64,000 nt of DNA, taken from contig CAJJDN010000049.1 of NCBI GenBank assembly GCA_905182985.1, positions 358,050 to 422,049 of the forward strand. The letters are read 5' to 3'. This DNA is from Paramecium sonneborni (taxonomy: Eukaryota; Ciliophora; Oligohymenophorea; Peniculida; Parameciidae). Numbering within the stretch: the stretch's first letter is position 1; every line of letters starts with the position of its first letter. Below, in pieces: positions 27,875 through 40,283 of the stretch. Made by a program: the position numbers and the translations under genes. Under the pieces are notes generated by a model, which worked only from the letters and a program-made list of their open reading frames with translations, made no database searches and had not been told where the DNA came from.

Positions 27875-30800
27875 TCAAATTTAAAAACGTAAATCCTGTG
27901 TTATAAAACTATGAACATAAGCGTTTTCCATTAATCTTTCAAATGGAAATAATGTTAAGATTTTTTTATTATCTTAATATTATTAATGTGCATTTTCAAT
28001 CAAGACTTTTGCAATTAATAAAGTCATGCTTGCCAAAATATTTGCTAAGATAAACATCAATGTATTCAAGTAAATAGTTGATGATATTAATTTTTTAATT
28101 TCTTATTAAAGAATCTCGATAATAAGTTAATAACTAAATTATAAGTAAATTCTCTCCTTTTATATATTAGCTTAAGCTAATTGTTCAAATTTAGAAGTTT
28201 CATTTTAGTTTGTAGATTATACATTCTAAACAATATCATAATAGATTGTAAACAATTCTTAAGTAACGTAGATCAAACCTTTTTAAAGTGAAGGTACAGA
28301 TTGACATTGTTCAAATGTAAACAAATCTTAATAATCTTTATCCTGTAAAAATCTAAAAAAATTTAAAGAACTTTACATTCCTTCTTAAAAAATAGTGCAA
28401 ATTTCTTCTATTAATATCTTATCAATTAGACCATTAGATTATTCTTATTATTAAGTTATTTTCGTTAAAAGTGATCTAAATTCTTTAGCCACTGAATTCT
28501 AATATTATATCATTTCTTCTGTAATAGTTTTATTGTAAAAAGCTGCTTAATGTGCATAAGCAAATGTTATATGATTTGCTAAGTTTTCATAATATGTTCT
28601 ATGATTAGAATTTATTTCAATTTTATTTATAATTTAAGTTTGCAACAAATAAGTTCCAAAATAATATGATGAACTAAAAGCAGTCAGCATAAGCATCATA
28701 AAAAAGAAAAAAATCAAATTTATATTAATTTCTAAATATAAGAATAAATTATTACATGGAGTTATTATTTATTTACCAACTCTGACTTGATTTTCTAAAT
28801 TTGCTTAAGTTGAATTTTTCTAAAATTAGCTAATCATTGATGCTTCAAAAGATTCCTCATTTGTTTCATTAGATTTGAATTTAGCATGATTAATTTAATT
28901 ATGTAAGGAATGAAATTAAATAAATTGTTCTTTAACAAAATCTTTAGATAGAGTACAAAATAATTTATAAAAAGTTGTTTTCATCCTTAAGATTGAAGTG
29001 TAAAAATATGCATAACTTGATAGAAGTAAAAATAAAACAATTTCTTCTAGAATGAAGCTAAATATATAAAATATTAAAATCTTACTAACTAAGCAGACTC
29101 GAAGTCTATGAAGATGGATGATTTCCCTCAAAATTAGCTAATAATTTATGAAATACATAAGAATTATTTAAGAAATCTGAAATATTAAGATTTTTATTGT
29201 TATCATAAATTTCATAAATTTGTGATAGAATATTTATGGTTCTTCTTTGCATTGTTAATTCATTAATTTCGTTTATTTCAGGCATAAGAGATACAGCTTC
29301 ATCAATATATTTCTAATGTTATTAGTAATAATTAATTGAAACCTAACATAGATTATCAAATTAAAATTCATTTTATTATCGATAAAGATTAGCTATGACA
29401 AATTCATTATAATAATAAGCAAATTAATAAGGTAGACTTTCAAAATTAAGATTGCTATCAATTCTTTGAAAATTAAACAATAAAATGCAAAAATTTAAGA
29501 CATATCCAGTTAGTAAGAGTGAATAAAATATTAATAAAAAAATCTTAATCTTAAAATTTAATCCTTTATTATTTTAAAGACAATCTTTTATTTATAGTCT
29601 AAATGCATTATTATTATTTTAAGAAGATCTACTACCTACAGATCCATTATATTATTATTATTAAAATATCTGTTCTTATTAAAATTGTTTTTATTCAAAT
29701 TCATCACTTTTGTATGAAACAACATGTTTGGGCATAATAATTTTAATTTCAGAGGCATTTTCACATTATTATTATTATTATATAAAGGGTTCTTTTGAAT
29801 TATTTTAGATTGTATTATTCATAGTAACTGAAGCTAATTAATTTCTAAACTCTTCAATCATTTTTTTTTCTTCAATTAAATTATCATACTCTAAATCACA
29901 TTCATTCATTAAAGTTTTAGTTGGAGGAGGTGTATTTAAAGGTGAATGTATTCCATATGATTTATAAGTTGGTAATTCTGATTAATATGTCATATTCATA
30001 GATGTCTTAGGAGGCTATGGTTAGATTAATTCTAATTAACTAGCTTACTATTTATTAATTGCTTATTTATATTCTGGAATTTCTACTATAACTACTCTAT
30101 ATATTATAATAATAAATATTACTTTAATTTTATTGTTGTTAAACTTGTAAGATGAATATTAATTTAATATTTAATAAGATTTTAAGTAAAGTTTTTCATA
30201 TACTCTTAAAGTCTTTTATTAAGTTATTATTTATTTCCATAATTATTTGGAAATATTGGTGAAACAGTTTATTTTTCAATTGTTGGTATGATCAATTATC
30301 CTTCTAAATAATAATCTAATTTATCAAAGTTATCATCAAATAAACTAGACCAAATCTTGGAAAGTTCAGGAATCATAAGTAAAAAATCTAAACCTCTTAC
30401 AAAATCTAATTCTAATCCTAAATATTATTTAAATATATCTTCATATAAATTTTTTGTAATCTCTTCTATTTGACCTTATTCATTAAGCATTAAATAACCA
30501 TAAGATTAATTTACAGGAGTCATTAAAGCCTAGGCTCCAAATTCAAAAGGATTTACTTCTATTCTCAATCTAGTATTGATAGGAATTACAAATTAGGATT
30601 TTAATTTTACTAAAATTATTCTTAATTCTCTTTTTAATACATTTATTCTTCCAGTTTCAACAAAATTGTTTAAATATAAATCATGATCATTAGCTATAAT
30701 AGATGGTATAAATTTTTTTATGTTTTAAGCCAATATTTCATCATCTTTGCATTAGACAGCTTATTAAAAAGATCTTGTATATCTAATTACATTTCCTCTA

Positions 30801-31595
30801 GGTTAAAGTAAAGTAATTTAAACTACACAACTATTTTAATCATAAATTATTTTATCTAATGATTAAATAAATTCAGCCATCAATTAACCTTCTCTTCTAA
30901 ACAACTTTGGTCTAACTTTGTTATAGTTTATATATTTTTAAAATAGCTTGTAAATTGTATCACACTCTCCATTTTATGGATTAGTTCTAAAAATAATTTA
31001 TATCTATTCTTCTAAATTATTTATATTACTAACTAGTAACATTCCTTTATCTTAAATAATTTATGCATCTATAATTGGAGAAAATAGAGCTTCATAAAAT
31101 TCCTAAACTTATTATAAATTTTTTACTATTTCTTATTTAACAATAAGATATAAATTATGCTTTAAAATCTTTAAGGATTCTTCAAATAGGTAAGCTTTTT
31201 TAAAATCAAACATTTAATTCACTAAATTTTACTTCTTTATTAATTAGTTGAACTTTTATAAAGAATCACATTGAAGTTAATGTATAATCTATTAAAGTCT
31301 CAAAGGAATCTACTTTTTTTTAAATAATTACCTATTCTAGAGTTGATACTTTAATTACTTCATAAATTGCTTAAATTGGTGATTTTTTTATTTCATTTAA
31401 ATAACATATATATGCTAATGTTCTCTAAATATTTGCATCTTCTTTCAATTCATCTTCTAATACTTATCCAAGTAACAATTTCAAAAATTCTTTACATTGC
31501 TCAATGTTTTAAAAAGAATCTTTTTATTGTAAAAAAGTTTAACAAAAGCACTGTTATTTAAAACTAGCATATTTTAACATTTTTCTCATTCTCAT
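27875..31595 (-). CDS. PAS-domain transmembrane protein of a ciliate family
   Basis: Large sensor-like membrane protein of roughly 1150-1200 aa. The N-terminal part is helical (CKEFLKLLLGQVLEDELKED). A PAS-type domain follows: SCVVQITLLQPRGNVIRYTR, AQNIKKFIP, and a segment ETGRINVLKRELRIILVKLK. An acidic/Gln-rich linker with PPPTKTLMNECDLEYDNLIE leads to a membrane module with spans IFLLIFYSLLLTGYVLNFCI and FFFMMLMLTAFSSSYYFGTY. Near the C-terminus LNTLMFILANILASMTLLIA forms a last span before HSFITQDLRFQI. A 19-base intron at 31313-31331 (AAG) and one of 26 bases near 30110 (TAG) are supported; others exist and were not all mapped. This family is expanded in Paramecium and Tetrahymena. Ligand and output are unknown. 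Confidence 0.8.
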
Positions 31596-33690
31596 TTATT
31601 TACATTCTTATAAATGGCTTCTGACAACTGTAAATATTTAAAATATTTGTTATTAATCCAAATTTTATTACCTTTTTTTACATTAAACTTATTTTTTGGC
31701 ATTCCAATACAATCTTCTTAAGAATTACTTTTAATTGTTATAATTATTCTTTAATTCTGATTAGAGTGATAATTAATGGATTAAGACCATAATGAAAGGG
31801 AAAAATATTAAAATTAACAGTGATGCACTGACTTTAATAGTTGGATATCCAAATTCACATAAAATCAATATCAATTGATAAAAAACCATAAGTGTGTTAA
31901 TTTTTAAAGTAATATTTATAATTCTATGGTCTATATACGTCAATTTTCTATAATTATATATTGCCTATATACTATTAATCAATAATCCTAAAGTTTGAGT
32001 AACAATTGTATTTGATTAACTTCCAGATAAAAATATTATACTATAGTGATAATAATACGCATTACAATATTCTAAATGCATATAGAATGTGATTTTCTAA
32101 ACCTTGAACCTTCCCTAAAATATCGTAATTTTTAATCCTATAATCAGCCGAATGAAAATGCAGGAATATCCCTATTAGTAATTATAAAATAATAAGTATG
32201 AAGCTTAAAAGCAATCCAATTTATTCAAATTCATTCAAGCTTTCTACATTAAAATAATTAATACCCAGACCAAGAATATCAGTGATAAGGCTAACAGTGC
32301 AAAATAGTATTGGTATTTACAAAACTTCAAGATTAATTTACATATACCAGGAAAGTAATTTAGATTGCCAACATCTCTCAAAATGATAATTTTTATTATT
32401 CTAGTATTATATGTTAAATTTACCTGATTTAATGGTAAATCATGAAGAGCTAACTTTTATTTAAGGAATAAATCTTAACTAAACACTAAGCAAAGTATTC
32501 TTAAAAAAAATAAAGTTTATATTGAAAATCCAACCATTACACAAATAATTCTTGCAGTAATTGAGTTTCCAAATAAAGAGTATATCCTAATACATATTAT
32601 ATTTTATTCACTTAAAATTATTCATCCATGATTGAACTTAATTTGGAAATTGATCATACTAAATGGTATTCAAACTGTTTGTGTACACTGATAAAATCTA
32701 AAGGTTTTCTAAAATTATTAATGCAACAGCCATTTTGAAAGTTTTTCTTTTTGAATCTTTGATAGATAAGAAGTCTTTAACATAAAATGCTTTTATTTTA
32801 AAAAGGAGCTTTTTCATTATTATAAAACACGATTAATTAATTAAAATGAATCTAAGTTTGGTACAATGATAAAATTGCAATAATTTAATCTTTATCTCTT
32901 GTCTCATCTTGATCAATTCATTTAATTTTAATAATAATATATAGAAAGTATGCCTCGACATATAATGTTTCTAATTTTTTTATAAATCTTTAACTGCCAA
33001 TAATTAAAAGGCACCATAAAATGTAAAGAATCGATTACATCTCTTTTGAAAAATGTCTAACAAAACTTTAGTGTATAAATGACAAAATATGACTGTTAAA
33101 TAATTTTGAGTTGCAATTATGTTTGTACTGATCATAATAAATAATATTTATTTCTAATTTAAATCTAATTATATTATTATAATGGAAGCAGTATAATGTA
33201 TTTGATTCACAAGAGAATATTTGCTACAATATATCAGATCCATTTATAATTTAATTTATATAATAGGAATACATTATTAGATATATATAAAAAATCTTCT
33301 ATATATCTATTTAAATTTAGCCAATAATCTTCATATATTTAAGATTAATTAATTTTTACAATTCATAATATTTTTGATTTTAAATTAGAATTAGAAGTTA
33401 TAATTTTTTAAACGAAAAAAAGTATAGGTTTTTTACTATTTATTATAATAACAACTTTAGAAATGAATAAAAATGTATTTTCTGGTGATATTACTTATAA
33501 AAATAATAACCTTTATTAATTAATTTATTACTTAATAACCAATCGACCAATTAATAATTATATATTCTATAAAAAAATTGATATACTTAAAATTATCATT
33601 AGTATTGTTCTCAAAGGATATATAATTTTTAAGATAAATAATGATTTCTATATTTATTGAAAATTGATTATAATAATAATTATATAATTA
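31596..33690. other. Gene-poor region with weak open frames
   Basis: Two kb without a convincing gene. Plus-strand frames are open without TGA at about 32050-32429 (one reading MQEYPYQQLQNNKYEAQKQS), 32432-32640 (HEELTFIQGINLNQTLSK) and 32630-32738. They have no joining introns that I can find and no recognised domain. They may be remains of a decayed gene or chance. Confidence 0.4.
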
Positions 33691-34741
33691 ATGTTGCGAT
33701 CCATTTAATAAGGATTCTCAAATTTAGCAAAAGCTAATCCTCTAAAAAATGGATTTAGATTTGAGAATCAAAATCTTACTTGGACATTTGGAGAATTTGA
33801 CGTAAAAATTGATAATATTATGAGACTCATTCAAGTGCATTTGCATATGGATTGATTGAATAAGGGTGGAAATAAGGAGACAAACTTTTGTTGTTATTAG
33901 GCAGATCAAATACTAGTGAAGCAGCTGCTGCTTTTATTGGAGCTGCAAAAGCTGGAATTACTGTAATACCATTTAGATCTAATGATCAAAATGACATTGA
34001 AAAAGCAATAAATATAATTAATCCAAAAGGAATTGTGTTTTCTCCAAATCAATTAATTAACGAAGCAAAATTTATTGAAGTACTTAAGAATTTAGTACCA
34101 GAAGCTTGGTAAAGTATGAAAATTTATTCATAAATTTTTAAGCTTAATCTGGTTCAATTTTAAAAAGCAATAAATTTAGTAATCTTAAATGGTTGATACA
34201 TACTGGATTCTACTCATACCCAGGCACTTATAAATTTAGAGTATAATAATAATGAATGTTTAGGAATCCTTAGTATATGCTTCAAGAAACTTTAATAGAT
34301 TATCACTTCCATAAAGTACAGGTCCAATAGCAGCAGTATTAAAGAATGGATCTTTATAAAATTATTCTTATTAAGATTTATTGAAAATGAGTGAAAAAGT
34401 ATCTGGATCACAACATGTAATTGTATCTGGAGATCCTTAAACTGTTACAAACTTTTCTATAGGTAGAAACTATAGATTTTAGTAATAGTTTTGGGAGGAT
34501 TAGAAAGAGGATATAATACAGTATTAACAGGAGGAGAAAAATTGAATAAAGTTCAAAAGATTCTTCAATATTATGGGAATTATAGTCTTGTCGTTGATGA
34601 TTCAGTTTTAGTAGATTAATAAGTTAATATTAATAAACTATATAGTAGAAGTTAGATGTTAATAATCTAGAAAGTTTATTTGTCACAGGTGATATTAATA
34701 AGGCTTAAGATATATTCCAAAAATAAGCCCTTTAATTCTGA
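33691..34741 (+). pseudogene. Truncated AMP-binding (acyl-CoA synthetase-like) gene
   Basis: The N-terminal part matches the start of adenylate-forming enzymes: NLTWTFGEFD ... SSAFAYGLIEQGWKQGDKLL, LGRSNTSEAAAAFIGAAKAG and GITVIPF. Later come HTGFYSYPGTYKFRESLVYA and LGGLERGYNTVLTGGEKLNK. Full-length enzymes are about 550-600 aa; this ends after about 330. I see no phosphate-binding loop of the TSGTTGxPK type and no C-terminal catalytic half. Supported introns are near 33801 (23 bases, ends GAG), 34231 (23, TAG) and 34460 (20, TAG). Frame breaks near 34111 and 34640 are not explained by introns. A decayed or non-catalytic paralogue is most likely; a family of short regulatory forms is the alternative. 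Confidence 0.55.
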
Positions 34742-36485
34742 AATCATTAGATCATTATATAATTATTATTAAGAAAATAAAAAGTTAGAATTTATTTCAT
34801 TTTTGAAGCAGTTTATTGGATTTATTATTGTATAATAATAATAGCATAAATTGTATTCTAAATTTCTATATGATTATATTATTTTTTATAATTTTGCATA
34901 TTGATTATAAATAATTTTTGAAGGAATGGACAAGAGAAGTTCAAATCATCAGAATTAGAAAATTGGATAAGATATTAAATTTATTAAATGTGATTATAAA
35001 TTTGGATCATCTACAAATAATAAAGTTTTTAAAATTCTTTTATAAATCAAATCAAAGTCTCTAAATAGTCAAAGTTTAAAACATTGTGGGATTCTAAATT
35101 CCAAATTCAATTAGGAAATAATTATATTTGGATCAAAGAAAATGATAAATTGAATAGAGTTTAATCACAAGTAAATAGTGGATAAATATAAAAAAATAGA
35201 ACTTCGAATTAGAAATATCTAAAAGAGATTTTTTGCTGAAAAATAGGTTTTGCTTAATATGCAATTAGAAAATTCTTGGATATCATGATAAATTAAATGT
35301 AAATAAGGTGAATATTAAGAAATTAAGAAGATGGTTGACTTTAATTTAAAAAGTAATTTGTAAAGGCATATTTGTACTAATTTAAACAAATGATTTTTCT
35401 TATAAAAAATTTGCTAAGCGACTCCCTATTTTGATTTAGTAAGTTTAGAAAGAGCTAAAGCTAAATTTGAAAGGATCAACATTTATATTGAGTTAGACTG
35501 ACATTTAATTGTAAAATTACTAGGATATCAAATCACCTGAGTATATTTAATTTTATATTAAAAGCTTATATCTAAGTTGAAAATATCTTTTACATAATTA
35601 ATTTGACGGAAACCTATTTTAATACTATTCAATAATAAAAATAAATTACAATTTGCTGTTTAATGGTTTTGACTTTTATTAAGCTCATTACTCAATTTTA
35701 TACAGAAAAACTAATCGAAACTTAATTAAATTAAATTTAAACTAATTTATACAGATATATTTCAAAAGGATATCTTCAAATATTAACTGTTGAAGAACTC
35801 GAGATGTATATAATGGAGTTTCAGTAGTAGATTTTGATAAATTTAAATAACAAAATAGTTAATAAATAATATGTTTCTGGAAAATTTTATCGGAATTTGA
35901 TAAGGATTAATAAAGAAAATTCTTCTAGACCATATAAAATATAAGTCAATTATTAATTTGATTATATGAAGTGGATTCAGCAAATTAGAATTTAAAAGAG
36001 GAATGTCACCAAAATTTCAAATCACTCTAATCGAATATTAAAAATGCTAATTCATTTCAGATTGCTCACACTAAGTTTTAAGTAGAGTTTGTTATAGAAT
36101 GTAATGAATTAATTTGATATAAACTTTATTGTTAGCTAATATTTTTTTATAAATTCTCAATCTTAAATAATTATCACCATATTGGTTATATTCTTTGATA
36201 AATTTAATTTTTTTTTTTTATACATTAATTAATTCATTAATTTTAATATATTTTTTCAATAGCAGATTGCCTATTTTATATTACAAATATCTATGTAAAA
36301 AAAAATAAAAATGTAATTTAAAATTTGAAGAATAAAATAAATATTATGATTTTCTATTTCAAGTATGTTCAAAATTATTCTTATTTAAATGGTTGATGAA
36401 AAAAATATATAAAAAAAATGAATAAGATTTTTTAATAAATTATTTTATTATTTTGTGTATAAAATGAAATAATATATTTTCACAA
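34742..36485. other. Gene-poor region with weak open frames
   Basis: About 1.7 kb. A plus-strand frame from 34925 (MDKRSSNHQNQKIGQ) stays open to about 35152, and the neighbouring frame (TLWDSKFQIQLGNNYIWIKE) continues it with a shift. No intron joins them, and nothing is recognised. The rest is plain A+T-rich DNA. It may contain a decayed gene. Confidence 0.4.
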
Positions 36486-37040
36486 TCATTTTTCAACTTT
36501 AAGTTCACCAGAATTAATTTTTCCAATAATTGCCTTAACAGGTTGTCCATCAACAGTAGCACCAAGAGATTATGCAGTACCTAATACTTATTTGACTGTT
36601 CCTGTGAAGGTCTTAGCAAGAGACTTTTCTTCAACAGCTCTGGCAACTTTAATGACTTATTCTAATGTCAAATTTCCATTGTGTTTAACATTCTTAGTTT
36701 TTTTTCTGTCTCTTTCATAACCCTAAATAAATTAATTTGTGAATATTTAATACTCCAATTTCTTTAATTAATAATGCACTGGAAGTAGGGATGACTGTTA
36801 CATCAGCATTTCTATTTTAACATCTCAAATTAACCATAACTCTAATACCCTTCCATTTTCCACTTTCAAGAATAATTTTATCACCAACTTATTTAGGATT
36901 CTATTTATATATTATGCAATAATAATTACAAGTCCTAGAGGACCTAATTTAGGTGCAAGTGTTGAGGCAGGTCCACCTTCTCCTCCAAAAACTTTAATGT
37001 TAATCAATCTAACTTCATTTGGGTCAACTTTAGGAGGCAT
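36486..37040 (-). CDS. RPL12: 60S ribosomal protein L12 (uL11)
   Basis: Large-subunit protein at the base of the stalk, binding rRNA at the GTPase centre. The spliced product is 164 aa, the usual size. It starts [20 protein letters not shown], then [20 protein letters not shown] (the family GxxxLAPKxGPLGL block), [20 protein letters not shown], and the C-terminal domain with [20 protein letters not shown]. Two introns, 36901-36929 (29 bases) and 36723-36753 (31 bases), both end TAG and give exactly 165 codons. The start is the only ATG before the conserved N-terminus. Confidence 0.96.
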
Positions 37041-37174
37041 TAAAAAAAGATTTAATTTTTTTTAATGTTTTTATATGTAAATAATGGAGAAAAGAATCCA
37101 ATTATATCTATATCCAATTTGAGATTTTATTATATATTTTAATCTTATAATAATTATGAAATAATAATCAATTT

Positions 37175-38467
37175 TCATTAAAAAACAGCCAATCTACTTG
37201 ATCTGTTTCTAGTAATTATCATAGAACGAACTGAATTTCTATCACTTTATACAATTGGCTAACCTTAATGACTGAGAATAAAAGTATTTGATGTTTGATT
37301 TCTTGATTTGAATGTCCTAGGTACATATTCTAAATCATTTAATGTTTCTCTGCACATTGGACACGTCAATTATTTTTATATCCATTATTTTAAACAATTA
37401 TCATGCATGACATGTTTGCAAGGAGTTTGTCTACATAATCTATTATCTAATGGATCTAAACATATTACACAATCTTAATCTTTCACTGGATTCACTATAG
37501 GCATTAATTAAATAACAATATTTTCTGATTAATCTTCTTAATTTTCTTTTATTTAAGTTGATTATAAATATTAACATCTTCTTCTAACAATATAGATTAT
37601 TATTAAAAGAATTATGAATGAAATTACACTCAATATTGCAACTAAAATAAAATCTTAAAATTTTTAATCATTATCAAGTAGTTAATATTTCAGAACCATA
37701 TCTTATGTTTAAGAATTTGTATTTTTTAATACTAAAATAAAAGAATAGTAGCTGGCTTTTATATGATATTTTTCAAATTTACTAGAATAATCTAACTCAA
37801 CAGGAATAGATAACAACTATCCATCATAAATTAGTTTTTCTTAAATTAATTTTTATGAAGGATATTCAAAAGGTTAAAGTAAATAAATTTTTGAATCTAT
37901 AGAGGAGGATGACTGAATTTGGAGATTTCTTGTCTAACTCAAAATTTTATAAATTAGTACTCCTAATCATCTAATAGTTGAGCTTGCAAATAAAAAGCCG
38001 CAATTATTATTGTTTAATGAGATTTTAGGCTTTCGGAATATTGAGTTTTATTATAAAGTTAAACAACTTAAAATTAACATCTTTCTCTTAATGTTTATTA
38101 ATTAATAATACCCTGCAGTCATAATTTAACAACGGCATTCCAAGTTTTAGCAATCTCCATAATTCGAACAATTATTGGGGCAAGTTCTAAAAGGCACTTC
38201 ATTAATTGTAACATTGCTATCTGGTAAAGTAAAAATATCCAATTTATATTATTATCCAATTTTTAGTTTGTAGTACAATTATAAATATTGAGTGCTATCT
38301 TATGCTATTTCACTCATTATAACTTAGTTTTCTGCAACTTCAATTTTCATATTAAGCCAATCATCACTGAATATTTCAATAAGCAAATAATTCTGAATTG
38401 CTTAAAATTCTTTAATTAAGCTATTCGTAAGTAAAGCTTCAAGTAATAAGCAAAATAAAATATACAT
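37175..38467 (-). CDS. Membrane RING-H2 protein, probable E3 ubiquitin ligase
   Basis: Type I membrane protein. The signal peptide MYILFCLLLEALLTNS starts the frame. The lumenal part has an EGF-like knot (CPNNCSNYGDCQNLECRC). A single span (ILVAILSVISFIILLIIIYI) is followed by RRRCQ and a cytoplasmic RING-H2: CVICLDPLDN, then CKHVMHDNCLKQWI, then CPMCRETLNDLEY. All eight zinc ligands are present. The tail is Ser/Arg-rich and ends SSRLAVF before TGA at 37175-37177. This layout resembles the PA-TM-RING/GRAIL type, though I do not recognise a PA domain. Some introns in the lumenal part were not mapped exactly. Substrate unknown. Confidence 0.8.
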
Positions 38468-38536
38468 AACTAATTTATAATATAAATATTAAATAATACA
38501 AAATTAATTATATAAAATTATATCATAAAGAAAATA

Positions 38537-40221
38537 TCAATTCAAAGATAAATGTAAATGAGGATCCTCAATGCCATTTTCTATATTCTCTAGCATTTAA
38601 TTTCTTAAACATCGTAAAGCATTTCTAATATCTTTACATTTTTTAATAACTATTTGAGAAAGTATTGGAGCCAATTAATATAAAGCTCTATCATCCTCTT
38701 CACCATACCAACTTTAGATACAAATACCATTTTATGGTTGATGTTAGAAATTTTCAGCCATATTATCAATTATGATAGTAGTATTTAAATCTCTACCAAC
38801 AAATTTCAAATCTTTAACATGTGTTCCATCTATTAATGTAGTGTGCTATCTGTACAGTCTATGAGAAATAACATGACTCTTATCAATCAAATCTAAAATG
38901 AAATCTGCATAATCTTGTAAGGCTGCTGTGAATATAACTATTTCATAATATTTGCTCATTTCTATTAAAAATTATTCAGCATAAGGTCTAACTAAAAATT
39001 AGCCATCATCTACTAACTTGATCAATCATATAAATATACTTCTTAATAATGAACTAAAGTTTCATCCAAATCAATTACTAAAGTATAACCTATATATTTT
39101 GGTAAGTAAGGTATTTTAAGTTCCAAATGTTTTTCAATTTCTTCCTATTCAAGAGTCTTTTCGGTTTCATTAATATCTATTGTTTCTCTCAATTTATTTA
39201 TTTCTAAAATCACTTTATCAAATTATTATTTTATAAGCATAGTTCCTTATTACAAAGAAATCTAATCTATATTTTATAACAACTTTTCTAGTCTTGCACA
39301 CTTTAAATCACTAGAATTTTCAATACTAAAAATTTTAATTTATATTCATTACAATAAGATCAATAATGAATGAACAACATTTGCATGTTTCTTTAATTAA
39401 GTAATATCTTAAACAGATTTATTTGCTCTTCTATTTTATTTTATCTTGCTTAATCGATTTTATAGAATATTCTTTTAATCTATTGTAAGATTTTATTTTA
39501 TTAAAAATTCTAAATAAATTACCATTCCATTATGAATATAAAGTAGTAGATTTTTAATATGTTATAATTCTTCATCATAATTTTCAGTTAATCCTTAGAG
39601 CATAATCACAAAGATTCCCATTCTTTCTAATAGCATTTATTTACATAGGATTTTCTATTAAATTATATCTTTGCAATCTCCTTAAGATTAAGGAATAGCA
39701 TTCAAAAAGTTTTAACATAATTTTACAACTTTTCTTTATTTAGTAACAACTGCTAAAATAGTAAAAACACATTCTTCTTGATTGACTAAATTGATCAAAT
39801 ATTTTTCTGTATAATCTGAGGTGGGTGTACATTAAGTTGAAAATTTAGATTCTTCTGTTCTTTACTTGAGAATTTTGGATTTTTGTTTTGGAAATGTTTT
39901 TTAATTAGATGAATCAGAAAATTTCTGATGGATTTAATTATATATTTTTTTAAGGGATTCAGGCATTTAATAAAGTTTAGTAGGTGATATAGATCTCTAT
40001 GATGCATTTTGATTACTTGTATCTAATCTAATTAGAGATGCTTTAGGATTTTAGATATCTTAAGAACTTTAACGCTTTGACAGCATTTCACTTATGATTG
40101 AGTTGATTTTATTAGCTGATTATTTTTTACCAGAAGTGAATGATTTATTTGTATACTTAACTTCTTAATCATAATGGTTTCTATTTACTCTTTCATTTAA
40201 AGGTGTTCTTTTAGATATCAT
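38537..40221 (-). CDS. FCP/SCP-type phosphatase (NIF domain), 544 aa
   Basis: HAD-family serine phosphatase. The catalytic motif is VIDLDETLVHY (DxDxT: nucleophile Asp and acid Asp). Further NIF-domain features are VRPYAEQFL, VIFTAALQDYADFILDLID, LYRQHT, and VKDLKFVGRDLNTTIIIDN with the conserved Lys and Asp. The C-terminal phosphatase domain (about 200 aa) follows a roughly 300-aa N-terminal extension. That extension is basic and Ser/Lys/Gln-rich at first and then helical, which the small SCP phosphatases lack. Introns at 39326-39352 (27 bases, TAG) and 39017-39039 (23 bases, AAG) give exactly 545 codons. The second acceptor is AAG although a TAG lies four bases further on; only AAG keeps frame. 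Substrate could be the RNA polymerase II tail or another phosphoprotein. Confidence 0.9.
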
Positions 40222-40283
40222 TTATGTAAAATTAGTTTTACTATTCATCAGTTAAATTAATTATATATATAAAACAACAAAGT

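Noticed and set aside
26614..27878. Short hydrophobic frames in the 26.6-27.9 kb gap
   Set aside because: Translated A+T-rich DNA gives Ile/Phe/Leu/Tyr-rich frames by chance. There is no start context, intron or domain to support them.
39795..40007. Minus-strand frame of 70 aa
   Set aside because: It overlaps the phosphatase N-terminal coding region in another frame and has no support of its own.
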